The translations under genes and the position numbers were made by a program. Under the pieces are notes generated by a model. The model was not told the DNA's origin. It did not search any database and worked only from the letters and a program-made list of their open reading frames with translations. This document shows positions 25,605 through 35,678 of a stretch of 64,000 nucleotides of DNA, piece after piece. Position 1 is the first letter of the stretch. Each line of letters starts with the position of its first letter. This DNA is from Staphylococcus taiwanensis (GTDB lineage Bacteria > Bacillota > Bacilli > Staphylococcales > Staphylococcaceae), in the NCBI GenBank assembly GCA_020544305.1, contig CP058667.1, positions 1 through 64,000 on the forward strand. The letters run 5' to 3'.

Positions 25605-26925
25605 AGAGTATATTAAATCAATTATTCTTTTCCTATTGGTAATGATGAGTGTTGTTTTAACGTATATGGTCTGGAATTTCACGCCAGATTTAAATAATAT
25701 AGACAGCGCGGATAGTAAAAAAAGTGATACGAAGACGATAGGTAAACCTATGTCTGCTAATATCGATAACGTCATTTCACCGTATCAAATTGTGGAAGTC
25801 CAAGACGATAAAGTGAAAGGCATGGCGCCGACACGTGAACAATTAGGACAAGTTACGAGTGCGCTAAAAAATCATGAGGTTAGTAAAGTTGAACATATAC
25901 AACGTGATTATAATTTAGCCATTCCAGAGTTGAAGGATCATTTCACAGTGTTAGATTTTACATATGATATGCCTTTAACAACTTATCTTGGACAAGTGTT
26001 AAATTCAAATGCGAAAGTACCTAAGAATTTTACATTTAACCGTATCCTAGTAAATCAAAATGCTAAAGGTAATTTAGTATTATATGCGATTAGTGAAGAC
26101 CGTCATCAAGTGATGAAAGTAACGATGACTGCGAAAGCTAAGAACTTTACTAAAGTGATGGACCATTTAAATAAAGAAATGCAGAAGTATTCAGAAGTAA
26201 TCACTAACAAAGATACGATTGATAAAGCAACACATCTATATGCACCTAGTCATCCTAAGAATATGCGTTCATATCGTATGGTTTACGATACCATTCCTGT
26301 TGAAACAATGAATTCAATCTTATTCGATGATTCAGTGATTATTCGAAGCGGTAAAAGTGGTTCAACAACGTATAACAATAATACCGGTGTCGCAAACTAT
26401 AATGATGAAAGTAAGAAATATCATTATAAGAACTTGTCTGAAGATGAATCCAAATCGAGTGATATGGATACAACAATTCCAAGTACATTTGAATACATTA
26501 ATGGTCATGGTGGTTTCTTCAATGATGATTATCGTTTATTTAAAACGGATAACTCATCAGGAGAGCTTACGTATCAACTCTTCCTTAATGGTTATCCATC
26601 ATTCAATGATCAACAGTTGAATGACATTATCGTGACTTGGGGAGACAAAGGTATTTATGATTATAAACGTGCGTTATTACGTTCTAGTGTACCGTTAGAA
26701 GGTAAACGTACATCACTTGAAAGTCTTGAAAGTGTACGTTCGTCATTAGCGAATAATCATAGTATTGATTTTGACAAGGTGACGAATATGACGATTGGTT
26801 ATAAGGAAGACGATAAACCTGATAAAGATGATATTGAAGTGCAACGTAATAGTGAGTTTGTGCCGACATGGTATGTTGAATACGATGGCGAATGGTGCGC
26901 TTATGAGGATGGGAGGCTTGAATAA
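25594..26925 (+). CDS. walH: WalRK accessory protein WalH (YycH)
   Basis: Membrane-anchored extracellular protein that modulates WalK with WalI. The 443-aa protein has one N-terminal membrane helix (about 8-27) and a YycH domain rich in the family's ...[10 protein letters not shown]..., [13 protein letters not shown] and WYVEYDGEW segments. I choose ATG 25594, preceded by GGTGATTGGG; the in-frame ATG at 25582 lacks a ribosome site. The next gene starts immediately at its stop. Confidence 0.93.
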   Translation: MKSKEYIKSIILFLLVMMSVVLTYMVWNFTPDLNNIDSADSKKSDTKTIGKPMSANIDNVISPYQIVEVQDDKVKGMAPTREQLGQVTSALKNHEVSKVEHIQRDYNLAIPELKDHFTVLDFTYDMPLTTYLGQVLNSNAKVPKNFTFNRILVNQNAKGNLVLYAISEDRHQVMKVTMTAKAKNFTKVMDHLNKEMQKYSEVITNKDTIDKATHLYAPSHPKNMRSYRMVYDTIPVETMNSILFDDSVIIRSGKSGSTTYNNNTGVANYNDESKKYHYKNLSEDESKSSDMDTTIPSTFEYINGHGGFFNDDYRLFKTDNSSGELTYQLFLNGYPSFNDQQLNDIIVTWGDKGIYDYKRALLRSSVPLEGKRTSLESLESVRSSLANNHSIDFDKVTNMTIGYKEDDKPDKDDIEVQRNSEFVPTWYVEYDGEWCAYEDGRLE

Positions 26926-27717
26926 ATGAACTGGAAACGAACGAAGACATTGTTTATTTTCGTATTTGTTCTTGTCAACATCCTGCTCGTTTTGATATAC
27001 ATCAACAAGGTAACGAAGTCTCAGATTAATGAGTCTGAAAGCGATAATGAGGTTAATTTTCAGCAAGAAGAGATTAAAATTGCGAAAGATATCTTGAACA
27101 AAGATGTCAGTGGTACGAAGATGCAAATGATTACTGGGACGTCTAAAGATTTCGAGAGTTATGCGAAAGATAAATCTTCATTGGAAGCTGAGGATTCTGG
27201 TAATACGTTGACAGGTGATATTAATAATACGGTTAATGTGAGTGATAGTAATTTAAGCGATTTGAAGAATTATATTATGGATAATATTTATAATGGCAAG
27301 TACTATCAATTAGGTGATGTATCATCGAATACAGTGACGTATGAGCAAACGTATGAGGGTTATCCGATTATGGATAATAATAAAGCACGATTAAGATTTA
27401 ATGTGAGTGATGGTAAGGCGACGAGTTACAAGCAGACTGTGATGAGTAAGATTGAGCCTGCGAAGAGCGATAGTAATCCTAAGAAGCAGGTGATTACGCC
27501 ACGTAAAGCGATAGAATCATTGTATTTTAATCGTTACTTAAAATCTGGCGACGAAGTGCTAGATGCACGACTTGGTTATTATTCAGTCGTGAGAGAAACG
27601 AATGTGCAGTTGCTACAAGCGAACTGGGAAATTAAAGTGAAACATAAAGGTAAAGATGACGTGAAAACGTATTATGTTGAAGCGACATCATCAAATCCTA
27701 AAGTGATTGATAACTAG
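26926..27717 (+). CDS. walI: WalRK accessory protein WalI (YycI)
   Basis: Second membrane-anchored regulator of WalK. The 263-aa protein starts with a single membrane helix (about 8-25) followed by an extracellular YycI domain. GGGAGG within the end of walH is the ribosome site. In other staphylococci walJ follows closely; here a 1.1-kb repeat array separates them. Confidence 0.92.
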   Translation: MNWKRTKTLFIFVFVLVNILLVLIYINKVTKSQINESESDNEVNFQQEEIKIAKDILNKDVSGTKMQMITGTSKDFESYAKDKSSLEAEDSGNTLTGDINNTVNVSDSNLSDLKNYIMDNIYNGKYYQLGDVSSNTVTYEQTYEGYPIMDNNKARLRFNVSDGKATSYKQTVMSKIEPAKSDSNPKKQVITPRKAIESLYFNRYLKSGDEVLDARLGYYSVVRETNVQLLQANWEIKVKHKGKDDVKTYYVEATSSNPKVIDN

Positions 27718-27729
27718 GGAGCAGGGTTG

Positions 27730-28434
27730 TAAAGAAATTCTTAGATGAACATTTACTCATTCTGTTGAGATGCTTGCCTAGGGGGCTGGGTCGAGCCGCG
27801 GTCTTGTAAAGTAGTTCTTAGATAGATAAACACTCACATAAGTTGCTTCGCGTTCCTGGGGGTGCCGTCTCTAAAGCAGCTCTTAGATGGATAATATTCT
27901 TTTGTTGCGACGCTTTCCTGTGGGAAAGGCTCGTGCCTGTAGTCCTCTAAAGAAATTCTTAGATGAACATTTACTCATTCTGTTGTGATGCTTGCCTAGG
28001 GGGGCTGGGTCGAGCCGCGGTCTCGACACTCATCCTATTCCCTCAGGCGTCACACAACGTCATTCGTAGTTCATCTTTAGAATTTCTTACATAAGTGCGT
28101 TAGCACTTATGTACATTAATAATCAACATAAGAGTCGCGCAACGCCATTTATTATCCATCTTTAGAGCTACTTACCTAAGTGCTATTGCACTTAGGTTCA
28201 TTAAAATTACTGCTCCCCTAGGAGTCTCCGCAACTCTGTTTCGTTATCTATCCTAGAACTATTTACGTAAGTGTGTGCACTTACGTTCGTCAATAATTCT
28301 AACTCCCTCAGGCGTCACACAACGTCATTCGTAGTTCATCTTTAGAATTTCTTACATAAGTGCGTTAGCACTTATGTACATTAATAATCAACATAAGAGT
28401 CGCACAACGTCATTCCTTATCAATTAGCTACTTA
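27730..28434. repeat. Nested palindromic repeat array (order A-B-C-D-D'-C'-B'-A' plus one extra arm)
   Basis: Four tandem left units each open with TAAAG..TTCTTAGAT: A 27730-27806, B 27807-27871, C 27872-27947, D 27948-28026. They are followed by right units that read as their inverse complements in reverse order: D' 28031-28089, C' 28124-28174, B' 28211-28265, A' 28299-28354, and a fifth C'-like arm at 28390-28434. A and D are nearly identical, as are A' and D'. Small hairpins of the AAGTGC/GCACTT type sit after right arms at 28090-28111, 28175-28196, 28266-28285 and 28355-28376. No coding potential is seen to 28868. Confidence 0.85.
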
Positions 28435-28868
28435 CTTAAATCTATAAACTTTTAAATCTAAAAAGAATATGTTCTTTCAAGTGGTGGGCAACATCGCTAC
28501 GTAATAATCTTCAGAATGCTTCATTGAAATTAAGTGTAATAAACTTTTTAAATAATAAATAACTACTCTCCTCTATTCTCTTCTTTTATTTAAGAGAGGA
28601 TTTGGTGTGGGAAGTATAGTAAGTGTGTGGGGCTACGATGGTCTCATGCACTTATTTTATTTGTGTATGTTAGGAATATATATAAACAAGGAATTGGAAC
28701 TTTAATTTTTGTATTGGTATAGTATAATATAAAGGTATTTTAAAGGACTGGAATGTTTCGAACGATGTGGATTGTTCGAAATTTCATTTTTAAGTAAAGA
28801 GTGCAGAATATGAAGAATTAGACTGAAGGCACTCTAAAATATAGCGTAAGTTGTCGGAAGTAGAAAGG

Positions 28869-29669
28869 ATGAGCCGCTTGATACGAATGAGTGTATTGGC
28901 GAGTGGTAGTACAGGGAATGCCACTTATGTTGAAAGTGAAAAAGGCAGTCTATTAGTAGATGTTGGACTCACTGGTAAAAAGATGGAAGAGTTATTTAGC
29001 CAAATCGATAGAAATATGAAAGATTTGAATGGTGTTTTAGTCACTCATGAGCATAGCGATCATATTAAAGGTTTAGGTGTTATTGCACGTAAATATGGCT
29101 TACCTATTTATGCGAATGAGAACACTTGGAAAGCGATTGAGAAGAAAGACAGTAAAATTCCAATGGACCAAAAGTTCATTTTTAATCCATATGAAACGAA
29201 ATCTATTGCAGGTTTTGATATTGAGTCATTTAATGTTTCTCACGATGCGATTGATCCGCAATTTTACATCTTCCACAATAATTATAAGAAATTTACGATG
29301 ATTACAGATACTGGTTATGTATCAGATAGAATGAAAGGTATGATTCAAGGTAGTGATGCGTTTATCTTCGAAAGTAATCATGATGTGGATATGTTACGCA
29401 TGTGCCGATATCCTTGGAAGACGAAACAACGTATTTTAAGTGATATGGGACATGTATCAAATGAAGATGCTGGACTTGCGATGACAGACGTTATTACAGG
29501 TAATACAAAACGTATTTATCTTTCACATTTATCTCAAGATAATAATATGAAAGAGTTAGCGCGTATGAGCGTAGGACAAGTATTAAATGAACACGATATA
29601 GATACTGAAAAAGAAGTACTATTATGTGATACAGATAAAGCACAAGCAACACCAATATATACATTATAA
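28869..29669 (+). CDS. walJ: MBL-fold hydrolase WalJ (YycJ)
   Basis: Metallo-beta-lactamase-fold protein of the WalRK locus, probably a nuclease; B. subtilis YycJ has been linked to DNA repair. The 266-aa protein contains [10 protein letters not shown], the metal motif [17 protein letters not shown] and FESNHD/HLSQDNN. I start at ATG 28869 ([13 protein letters not shown]), which gives the S. aureus length; the upstream in-frame TTG 28851 is unlikely. It is separated from walI by the repeat array, so it may need its own promoter here. Confidence 0.92.
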   Translation: MSRLIRMSVLASGSTGNATYVESEKGSLLVDVGLTGKKMEELFSQIDRNMKDLNGVLVTHEHSDHIKGLGVIARKYGLPIYANENTWKAIEKKDSKIPMDQKFIFNPYETKSIAGFDIESFNVSHDAIDPQFYIFHNNYKKFTMITDTGYVSDRMKGMIQGSDAFIFESNHDVDMLRMCRYPWKTKQRILSDMGHVSNEDAGLAMTDVITGNTKRIYLSHLSQDNNMKELARMSVGQVLNEHDIDTEKEVLLCDTDKAQATPIYTL

Positions 29670-29686
29670 ATATTTTTAGACCATCG

Positions 29687-29727
29687 ACCTACTTATAAAT
29701 TTGGTATTTGTAAGTAGGTTGTTTTTT
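29687..29727 (+). terminator. Terminator after walJ
   Basis: Stem ACCTACTTA/TAAGTAGGT (29687-29695 and 29711-29719) with extra A-T pairs, then TTGTTTTTT. Confidence 0.85.
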
Positions 29728-29841
29728 ATTTATTGAGTTAATTATCTAATAATTTGGACTATACATGATTATTCAAAAGAAACCTTATAATAACAAGATT
29801 TAGCTTAAATCTGTGAATAAATATTTAAGACTTACTTAAAG

Positions 29842-30041
29842 TTATCCCCAAAATTGAAAGAAGTTATCCACTTTTGTGTATAATACACACAGAAATACTC
29901 ACATTATTCACAGACTTATCCACATATATACAAAGATAATCACATAAAATGGGGATATTTTTTAAAAATATAGCTTACTTCGTATACATTACTGTTATAA
30001 TTAGAGGGAATTCTGTTAACAAGTTGATAACTTGTGGATAA
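29842..30041. promoter_or_regulatory. Cluster of DnaA-box-like 9-mers upstream of rlmH
   Basis: Six sites lie in 200 bp. Perfect TTATCCACA occurs at 29916-29924 (+) and 30033-30041 (-). One-mismatch sites are TTATCCCCA 29842-29850, TTATCCACT 29864-29872, TGTGTATAA 29875-29883 (-) and TTATTCACA 29904-29912. The match is to the same boxes in oriC. Function (DnaA titration or regulation) is inferred. Confidence 0.7.
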
Positions 30042-30074
30042 GTAGGATAACTATTAACATCTATGGAGGATTTT

Positions 30075-30554
30075 ATGAAGATAACAATCTTAGCTGTGGG
30101 TAAATTAAAAGAAAAATACTGGAAACAGGCTATATCAGAATATGAAAAAAGATTAGGTGCGTATTCCAAAATTGACATTATTGAAGTAACCGATGAAAAA
30201 GCACCTGAAAATATGAGTGAGAAAGAAATTGAACAAGTGAAAGAAAAAGAAGGCCAACGCTTACTAGCTAAAATTAAACCACAAGCTACTGTCATCACAT
30301 TAGAGATACAAGGAAAAATGTTGTCATCAGAAGGATTAGCTGAGGAAATGCAACGACGTATGACACAAGGACAAAGTGACTTCGTCTTTGTGATAGGCGG
30401 ATCAAATGGATTGCATGAGGACGTCTTAAAACGCAGTAACTACGCACTTTCATTCAGCAAAATGACATTTCCACATCAAATGATGCGCGTCGTCTTAATC
30501 GAGCAAGTATATAGAGCATTTAAAATCATGCGAGGCGAAGCATATCATAAATGA
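30075..30554 (+). CDS. rlmH: 23S rRNA pseudouridine-1915 N3-methyltransferase RlmH (OrfX)
   Basis: SPOUT methyltransferase that modifies 23S rRNA helix 69; its 3' end is the chromosomal integration site for SCC elements. The 159-aa protein has the SPOUT knot [13 protein letters not shown] and the C-terminal [23 protein letters not shown] start at ATG 30075 ([10 protein letters not shown]), with GGAGG at 30065-30069; the upstream in-frame ATG 30063 overlaps that site. Integration leaves the protein intact. Confidence 0.97.
   Translation: MKITILAVGKLKEKYWKQAISEYEKRLGAYSKIDIIEVTDEKAPENMSEKEIEQVKEKEGQRLLAKIKPQATVITLEIQGKMLSSEGLAEEMQRRMTQGQSDFVFVIGGSNGLHEDVLKRSNYALSFSKMTFPHQMMRVVLIEQVYRAFKIMRGEAYHK
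30537..30554 (+). other. SCC attachment core (att, rlmH side)
   Basis: GAAGCATATCATAAATGA matches the SCC attB/attL core at the end of rlmH that Ccr recombinases use. I found no second copy in either orientation through 64,000. Confidence 0.88.
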
Positions 30555-30658
30555 TGCGGTTTTTATTAATTTATTGATTAAAAGTAAAGCATACAATATT
30601 AATTATTATCAAATTTTGATATATTTAAGAAAAGATTAAGTTTAGGGTGGAAAAATGA

Positions 30659-33451
30659 ATGGCTTATCAAAGTGAATATGCATTAGAAAATGAGGTACTC
30701 CAACAACTTGAGAGTTTAGGATACGAACGAGTAAACATACATAACGTTGAACAACTACATGATAATTTTCGAAACATTATCAATGAACGTCATAAGGATA
30801 AATTAAATGGGAAACCGCTGACGGATCGTGAGTTTGAACGTTTAATGACGGGAATTAACGGTAAATCTGTATTTGATAGTGCAATGCAATTACGCGATAG
30901 TTATGTACTTAAACGTGATGATGATACTGATTTATATCTGAATTTCATGAACTTAAAACAATGGTGTCAGAATAAATTCCAAGTAACCAATCAAATCAGT
31001 GTGAAAGATAAATATAAAAGCCGTTATGATGTGACAATTTTGATTAATGGTTTGCCATTAGTTCAAATAGAATTGAAGCGTAGTGGGGTAGCGATTACGG
31101 AAGCATTTAATCAAATTGAGCGTTATCGTCGTCAAAACTATACGGGTTTATTCCGATACATACAATTATTTGTCGTTAGTAACAAAATGGAAACACGCTA
31201 CTACGCCAATAGTGATCGTGAAATCTTTAAGGGACAAATGTTTTATTGGAGTAATGAACAAAATGAGCGTATTAACTATCTTAAAGACTTTATTGAAGAC
31301 TTCTTAGAACCATGTCACATTGCTAAGATGATTAGTCGTTATATGGTCGTCAATGAAACAGACAAAATTTTAATGGCATTACGTCCTTATCAAGTCTATG
31401 CGGTTGAGGCCATTTTAAATCGTGCGTTAGAAACAAATAACAATGGTTACATTTGGCATACCACAGGTAGTGGTAAAACACTGACTTCATTTAAAGCGAG
31501 TCAATTATTATCACAAGAAGAAAATATTAAAAAAGTGATTTTCTTAGTCGACCGTAAAGACTTAGATAATCAAACGTTAGCTGAATTTAATAAGTTCCAA
31601 GAAGACTCGGTTGATTTTACGGATAATACGCGTAAATTATTGAGACAATTAGCCGATCCAACTTTACCTTTAATTGTGACAACGATTCAAAAAATGGCGA
31701 ATGCAGTGAAGTCCAATCACTCAGTAATGGAATCATATAAACAAGATAAAGTGATTTTTATTATTGATGAGTGTCATCGTACGCAATTCGGAGATATGCA
31801 TCGTTTAATTAAGCAACATTTTGAAAATGCACAGTATTTCGGATTTACGGGGACACCACGTTTTGAAGAAAACAAGAGTCAAGATGGCCGAGCTACAGCG
31901 GACATTTTTGACAAATGTTTACATCACTATCTCATTAAAGACGCTATTAGAGACCATAATGTCCTTGGATTTTCAGTTGAATACAATCAAACGTTTAATT
32001 CACATGACGACTTAGACGAAGAATATATATCAAAAATTAATACCTCAGAAATTTGGATGGCAGATGAACGTATTGAAGCTGTTTGTCGACATTTGATTTC
32101 AAATTATCACAAGAAAACAGATAACGGAAATTACACGTCTATGTTTGCGGTTCAAAGTATTCCAATGGCGATTAAATATTATGACATATTCCAAAGACTG
32201 AAAACCGAAGGTGTTCATGATTTAAATGTTGCAACCATTTTTACGTATCAAGCCAATGAAGATACACAAGAAGGTGAAAAACAGGAACATTCAAGAGAAA
32301 TTCTCGACCGTATTATGAATGATTATAATCAAACATTTAAAACGAATTATAATACGGATAATTTCGAAGGCTACTTTTCTGACGTATCTAAGCGTATGAA
32401 AGAAGTTGTTCGTGATGACAAAATCGACATTCTCATTGTTGTTAATATGTTTTTGACAGGCTTTGATAGTAAAAAGTTGAATACTCTTTATGTCGATAAA
32501 AACTTGAAACATCATGATTTAATTCAAGCCTATTCAAGAACGAATCGTGTAGAAAAAGAGCGTAAACCTTACGGTAATATTGTGTGTTATCGTGATTTGA
32601 AACAACAAACCGATGAAGCGATTGAGATTTTTTCACAAACAGATAATACCGATACGGTGTTAAGTTTATCGTATGAAGAATACTTAGGAAATTTTAAAGA
32701 TATCTTAAAAGAAGTCTTTCAATTAGCGCCAACCCCTTTAGATGTCGATAGATTAGAGGCCGAGAATCTGAAAAAAGAATTTGTCATTGCATTCCGTGAT
32801 TTATCTAATACACTCATCAAATTAAAAACCTTTGATGAATTTCAATTTACAGAAAATGAACTCGGGATTGCAGAACAAACCTATGAAGATTATAAAGGGA
32901 AATACTTAAATATCTATGAAGACGTGATACGTGGTAAAAAAGTAGATAATGATGATGCTGTGTCCGTTTTAGATGATATTGACTTCCAAGTTGAATTAAT
33001 GCGCAATGATTTGATTAATGTGAAGTATATCATGGATTTAATAGGTCAAATTAATCTATCTGACGTGAAAGCACGTGATGAAAAACGTCATCAAATTCAT
33101 AAGTTATTAGATAAAGCTGATGATCAACAATTACGTTTGAAAGCCGATTTGATTCGTAGTTTCTTAGATAAAGTTGTGCCATCATTAAAAGAGGATTCAG
33201 ATATTAATGAAGCTTACTATGAATTTGAAGACAAAAAAAAAACCAAAGAAATTGATGCATTTGCAGAACAAAAAGCCTTTTCTGCTATGTTACTTAACGA
33301 AGCTGTTAATGAGTATGAATATAGTGGAAATATTGACCGTAAATCTATCGGTCAAAATATTTCAGAACCTTTTATGAAACGTAAACGAAAAACCGACCAA
33401 ATTATACAGTTTATTGAAGATACTGTTGAAAAATATGGTATGGTTGAATAA
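30659..33451 (+). CDS. hsdR: Type I restriction enzyme, HsdR subunit
   Basis: Motor and nuclease subunit of a type I R-M system. The 930-aa protein has a PD-(D/E)xK nuclease core (D124 in SRYDVTIL, then E138 and K140 in IELKRSG) and SF2 helicase motifs: Walker A TGSGKT 269-274, DECH 370-373, GFTGTPR, and motif VI around SRTNRVEK. A long C-terminal helical region follows. AGGGTGG lies 8 nt before ATG 30659. All key residues are present, so it looks active. It opens the island directly after rlmH. Confidence 0.95.
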   Translation: MAYQSEYALENEVLQQLESLGYERVNIHNVEQLHDNFRNIINERHKDKLNGKPLTDREFERLMTGINGKSVFDSAMQLRDSYVLKRDDDTDLYLNFMNLKQWCQNKFQVTNQISVKDKYKSRYDVTILINGLPLVQIELKRSGVAITEAFNQIERYRRQNYTGLFRYIQLFVVSNKMETRYYANSDREIFKGQMFYWSNEQNERINYLKDFIEDFLEPCHIAKMISRYMVVNETDKILMALRPYQVYAVEAILNRALETNNNGYIWHTTGSGKTLTSFKASQLLSQEENIKKVIFLVDRKDLDNQTLAEFNKFQEDSVDFTDNTRKLLRQLADPTLPLIVTTIQKMANAVKSNHSVMESYKQDKVIFIIDECHRTQFGDMHRLIKQHFENAQYFGFTGTPRFEENKSQDGRATADIFDKCLHHYLIKDAIRDHNVLGFSVEYNQTFNSHDDLDEEYISKINTSEIWMADERIEAVCRHLISNYHKKTDNGNYTSMFAVQSIPMAIKYYDIFQRLKTEGVHDLNVATIFTYQANEDTQEGEKQEHSREILDRIMNDYNQTFKTNYNTDNFEGYFSDVSKRMKEVVRDDKIDILIVVNMFLTGFDSKKLNTLYVDKNLKHHDLIQAYSRTNRVEKERKPYGNIVCYRDLKQQTDEAIEIFSQTDNTDTVLSLSYEEYLGNFKDILKEVFQLAPTPLDVDRLEAENLKKEFVIAFRDLSNTLIKLKTFDEFQFTENELGIAEQTYEDYKGKYLNIYEDVIRGKKVDNDDAVSVLDDIDFQVELMRNDLINVKYIMDLIGQINLSDVKARDEKRHQIHKLLDKADDQQLRLKADLIRSFLDKVVPSLKEDSDINEAYYEFEDKKKTKEIDAFAEQKAFSAMLLNEAVNEYEYSGNIDRKSIGQNISEPFMKRKRKTDQIIQFIEDTVEKYGMVE

Positions 33452-33539
33452 TTTTTATAAAATCCTTGTATTTTTTCTTTACTACAAGGATTTTACATTA
33501 TATACTTAGTCTGTAGTAATAAAAAAATACAAAAAGAAG

Positions 33540-34121
33540 GTGAACAAAATATCGCAGCTATTTACATTTCATAATGGTTCATTAATTAATAGACTTGAAG
33601 TTGTAGAAACATCTCAAGGGGTAACATTACCGATTTATGACCAACGTATGATGGAGTTCGATGAGGGAGTGTTTCAACCGACAACACATCAGCCTAAGCA
33701 TGTAACATTAAGCACAACACATCAAGCCAAGATAGTTCATACGGGTGATATCGTGATTAATATGATGACGAGTGAGTGTGTCATTGTGAGTCAACAACAT
33801 CATGAAAGTATTCTCCCTTATAATTATACGCATATTGAGATTGATACAGCACATATCGATGTTAACTATTTTGTCTATTGGATGAATGCTTCATCTCAAG
33901 CGAAGAGTCAGTTAAATCAATTTAAACAAGGAGGTTCATTAGTTAAAAAATTAACATTGAATCAACTTAAACAACTTAAGATGACGCTACCTCCATTAGA
34001 ACAACAACAACGTATAGGAAAACTTAATGAACGACGTAGACATTTAAAGTATTTACAAGCGAAACGAACTTATTTGATGGACCAATTTTTATCAGAATAT
34101 TTATTTAAGGAGGACATTTAG
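33540..34121 (+). CDS. Half-size HsdS-like specificity protein
   Basis: A 193-aa protein resembling one half of an HsdS subunit: one target-recognition-like domain ending in the conserved LPPLEQQQRIGKL segment and a helical tail (NERRRHLKYLQAKRTYLMDQFL). Full HsdS has two such halves. It sits between hsdR and hsdM, and its stop abuts the hsdM ATG. The start is uncertain: GTG 33540 overlaps the AGAAGG ribosome site, and an ATA at 33549 has better spacing but would be very rare. It could dimerise as a half-subunit, modulate HsdS, or be a remnant. Confidence 0.7.
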   Translation: MNKISQLFTFHNGSLINRLEVVETSQGVTLPIYDQRMMEFDEGVFQPTTHQPKHVTLSTTHQAKIVHTGDIVINMMTSECVIVSQQHHESILPYNYTHIEIDTAHIDVNYFVYWMNASSQAKSQLNQFKQGGSLVKKLTLNQLKQLKMTLPPLEQQQRIGKLNERRRHLKYLQAKRTYLMDQFLSEYLFKEDI

Positions 34122-35678
34122 ATGTCAACAACGGAAAAACAAAGACAACAACAAGCCGAATTACAAAAGAAATTATGGAGTATTGCGAATGATTTACGTG
34201 GGAACATGGATGCAAGCGAGTTTAGAAATTATATTTTAGGGCTCATCTTTTACCGCTTTTTATCAGAAAAAACAGAAGAAGAAGTGGCTGAGTTATTAAA
34301 AGAAGACAATATTTCATATGCAGAAGCATGGGAAGATGAAGAATATCGCGAAGCGTTACAACAAGAGTTAATCAATTTAATTGGTTTTGTAATTGAACCT
34401 CAAGATTTATTTAGTCATCTAATTCAAAAAATTGAAACTCGAACATTTGAAATTGAAGATTTGCATAAAGCGATTAATAAAATCGAAGAATCAACACGTG
34501 GTGAAGACAGTGAAGAAGACTTTGATCATTTATTCGCTGATATGGATTTAAACTCCACACGTTTAGGTAATACCAATGCAGCACGTACGAAACTTATTTC
34601 AAAAGTCATGGTTAATTTAGCTACACTTCCGTTTGTGCATAGTGATATTGAAATTGATATGTTAGGGGATGCTTATGAATATTTAATTGGCCAATTTGCA
34701 GCCAATGCAGGTAAAAAAGCGGGAGAATTCTATACACCACAACAAGTGTCTAAAATTTTAGCTAAGATTGTGACAACGAATAAACCTAATTTAAAAAATG
34801 TGTATGATCCAACATGTGGTTCAGGTTCATTATTGTTACGTGTTGGGCGTGAAGCCGATGTCCGCTTCTACTATGGTCAAGAATATAATAATACCACATT
34901 CAACTTAGCACGAATGAATATGTTACTGCATGATGTGAACTATACGCGTTTTAAAATTGATAATGATGATACCTTAGAAAATCCTGCTTTTAGAGGAGAA
35001 AAATTTGATGCAGTAGTAGCTAATCCACCTTATAGTGCGAAATGGAGTGCCGACCCATCATTTTTAGACGATGAACGCTTTAGTGGTTATGGTAAATTAG
35101 CACCTAAGTCAAAAGCAGATTTTGCCTTCATTCAACATATGATTCATTATTTAGACGATAATGGCACAATGGCTGTCGTTTTACCTCATGGCGTACTATT
35201 CCGTGGTGCAGCTGAAGGAACGATTCGTAAATATTTAATTGAAGAAAAGAACTATTTAGATGCAGTGATTGGATTACCAACAAACCTATTTTTTGGGACA
35301 AGTATTCCAACCAGTATATTAGTATTCAAAAAATGCCGAGAAGATAGTGATAATGTATTATTCATTGACGCTTCACAATCATTCGAAAAAGGAAAAAACC
35401 AAAATCTATTGACAGATGAAGATGTTAATAAAATCGTCGAAACGTATCGTCATAGAGAAACGATTGATAAATTTAGCTATGTAGCCTCGTTAGATGAAAT
35501 CAAAGACAATGACTATAACTTAAATATACCAAGATACGTCGATACATTTGAAGAAGAAGAACCGATTGACTTAGATTTAGTTCAACGACAATTGTCAGAT
35601 ATTGATAAAGAAATTTCAGAGGTTGAATCAGAAATCAATGATTATCTTAAAGAATTAGGAGTGTTAAAACATGACTGA
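34122..35678 (+). CDS. hsdM: Type I modification methyltransferase HsdM
   Basis: Adenine-N6 methyltransferase subunit. The 518-aa protein has the N-terminal HsdM helical domain, the SAM motif DPTCGSGS (229-236) and the catalytic NPPY (301-304). AAGGAGG lies just upstream within the end of the half-HsdS gene. It overlaps hsdS by 8 nt. M and S together form the methylase; with HsdR they restrict. Confidence 0.96.
   Translation: MSTTEKQRQQQAELQKKLWSIANDLRGNMDASEFRNYILGLIFYRFLSEKTEEEVAELLKEDNISYAEAWEDEEYREALQQELINLIGFVIEPQDLFSHLIQKIETRTFEIEDLHKAINKIEESTRGEDSEEDFDHLFADMDLNSTRLGNTNAARTKLISKVMVNLATLPFVHSDIEIDMLGDAYEYLIGQFAANAGKKAGEFYTPQQVSKILAKIVTTNKPNLKNVYDPTCGSGSLLLRVGREADVRFYYGQEYNNTTFNLARMNMLLHDVNYTRFKIDNDDTLENPAFRGEKFDAVVANPPYSAKWSADPSFLDDERFSGYGKLAPKSKADFAFIQHMIHYLDDNGTMAVVLPHGVLFRGAAEGTIRKYLIEEKNYLDAVIGLPTNLFFGTSIPTSILVFKKCREDSDNVLFIDASQSFEKGKNQNLLTDEDVNKIVETYRHRETIDKFSYVASLDEIKDNDYNLNIPRYVDTFEEEEPIDLDLVQRQLSDIDKEISEVESEINDYLKELGVLKHD

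Noticed and set aside
30063..30074. Upstream ATG for rlmH
   Set aside because: The GGAGG ribosome site lies inside this extension, and the product from ATG 30075 has the standard 159 aa.
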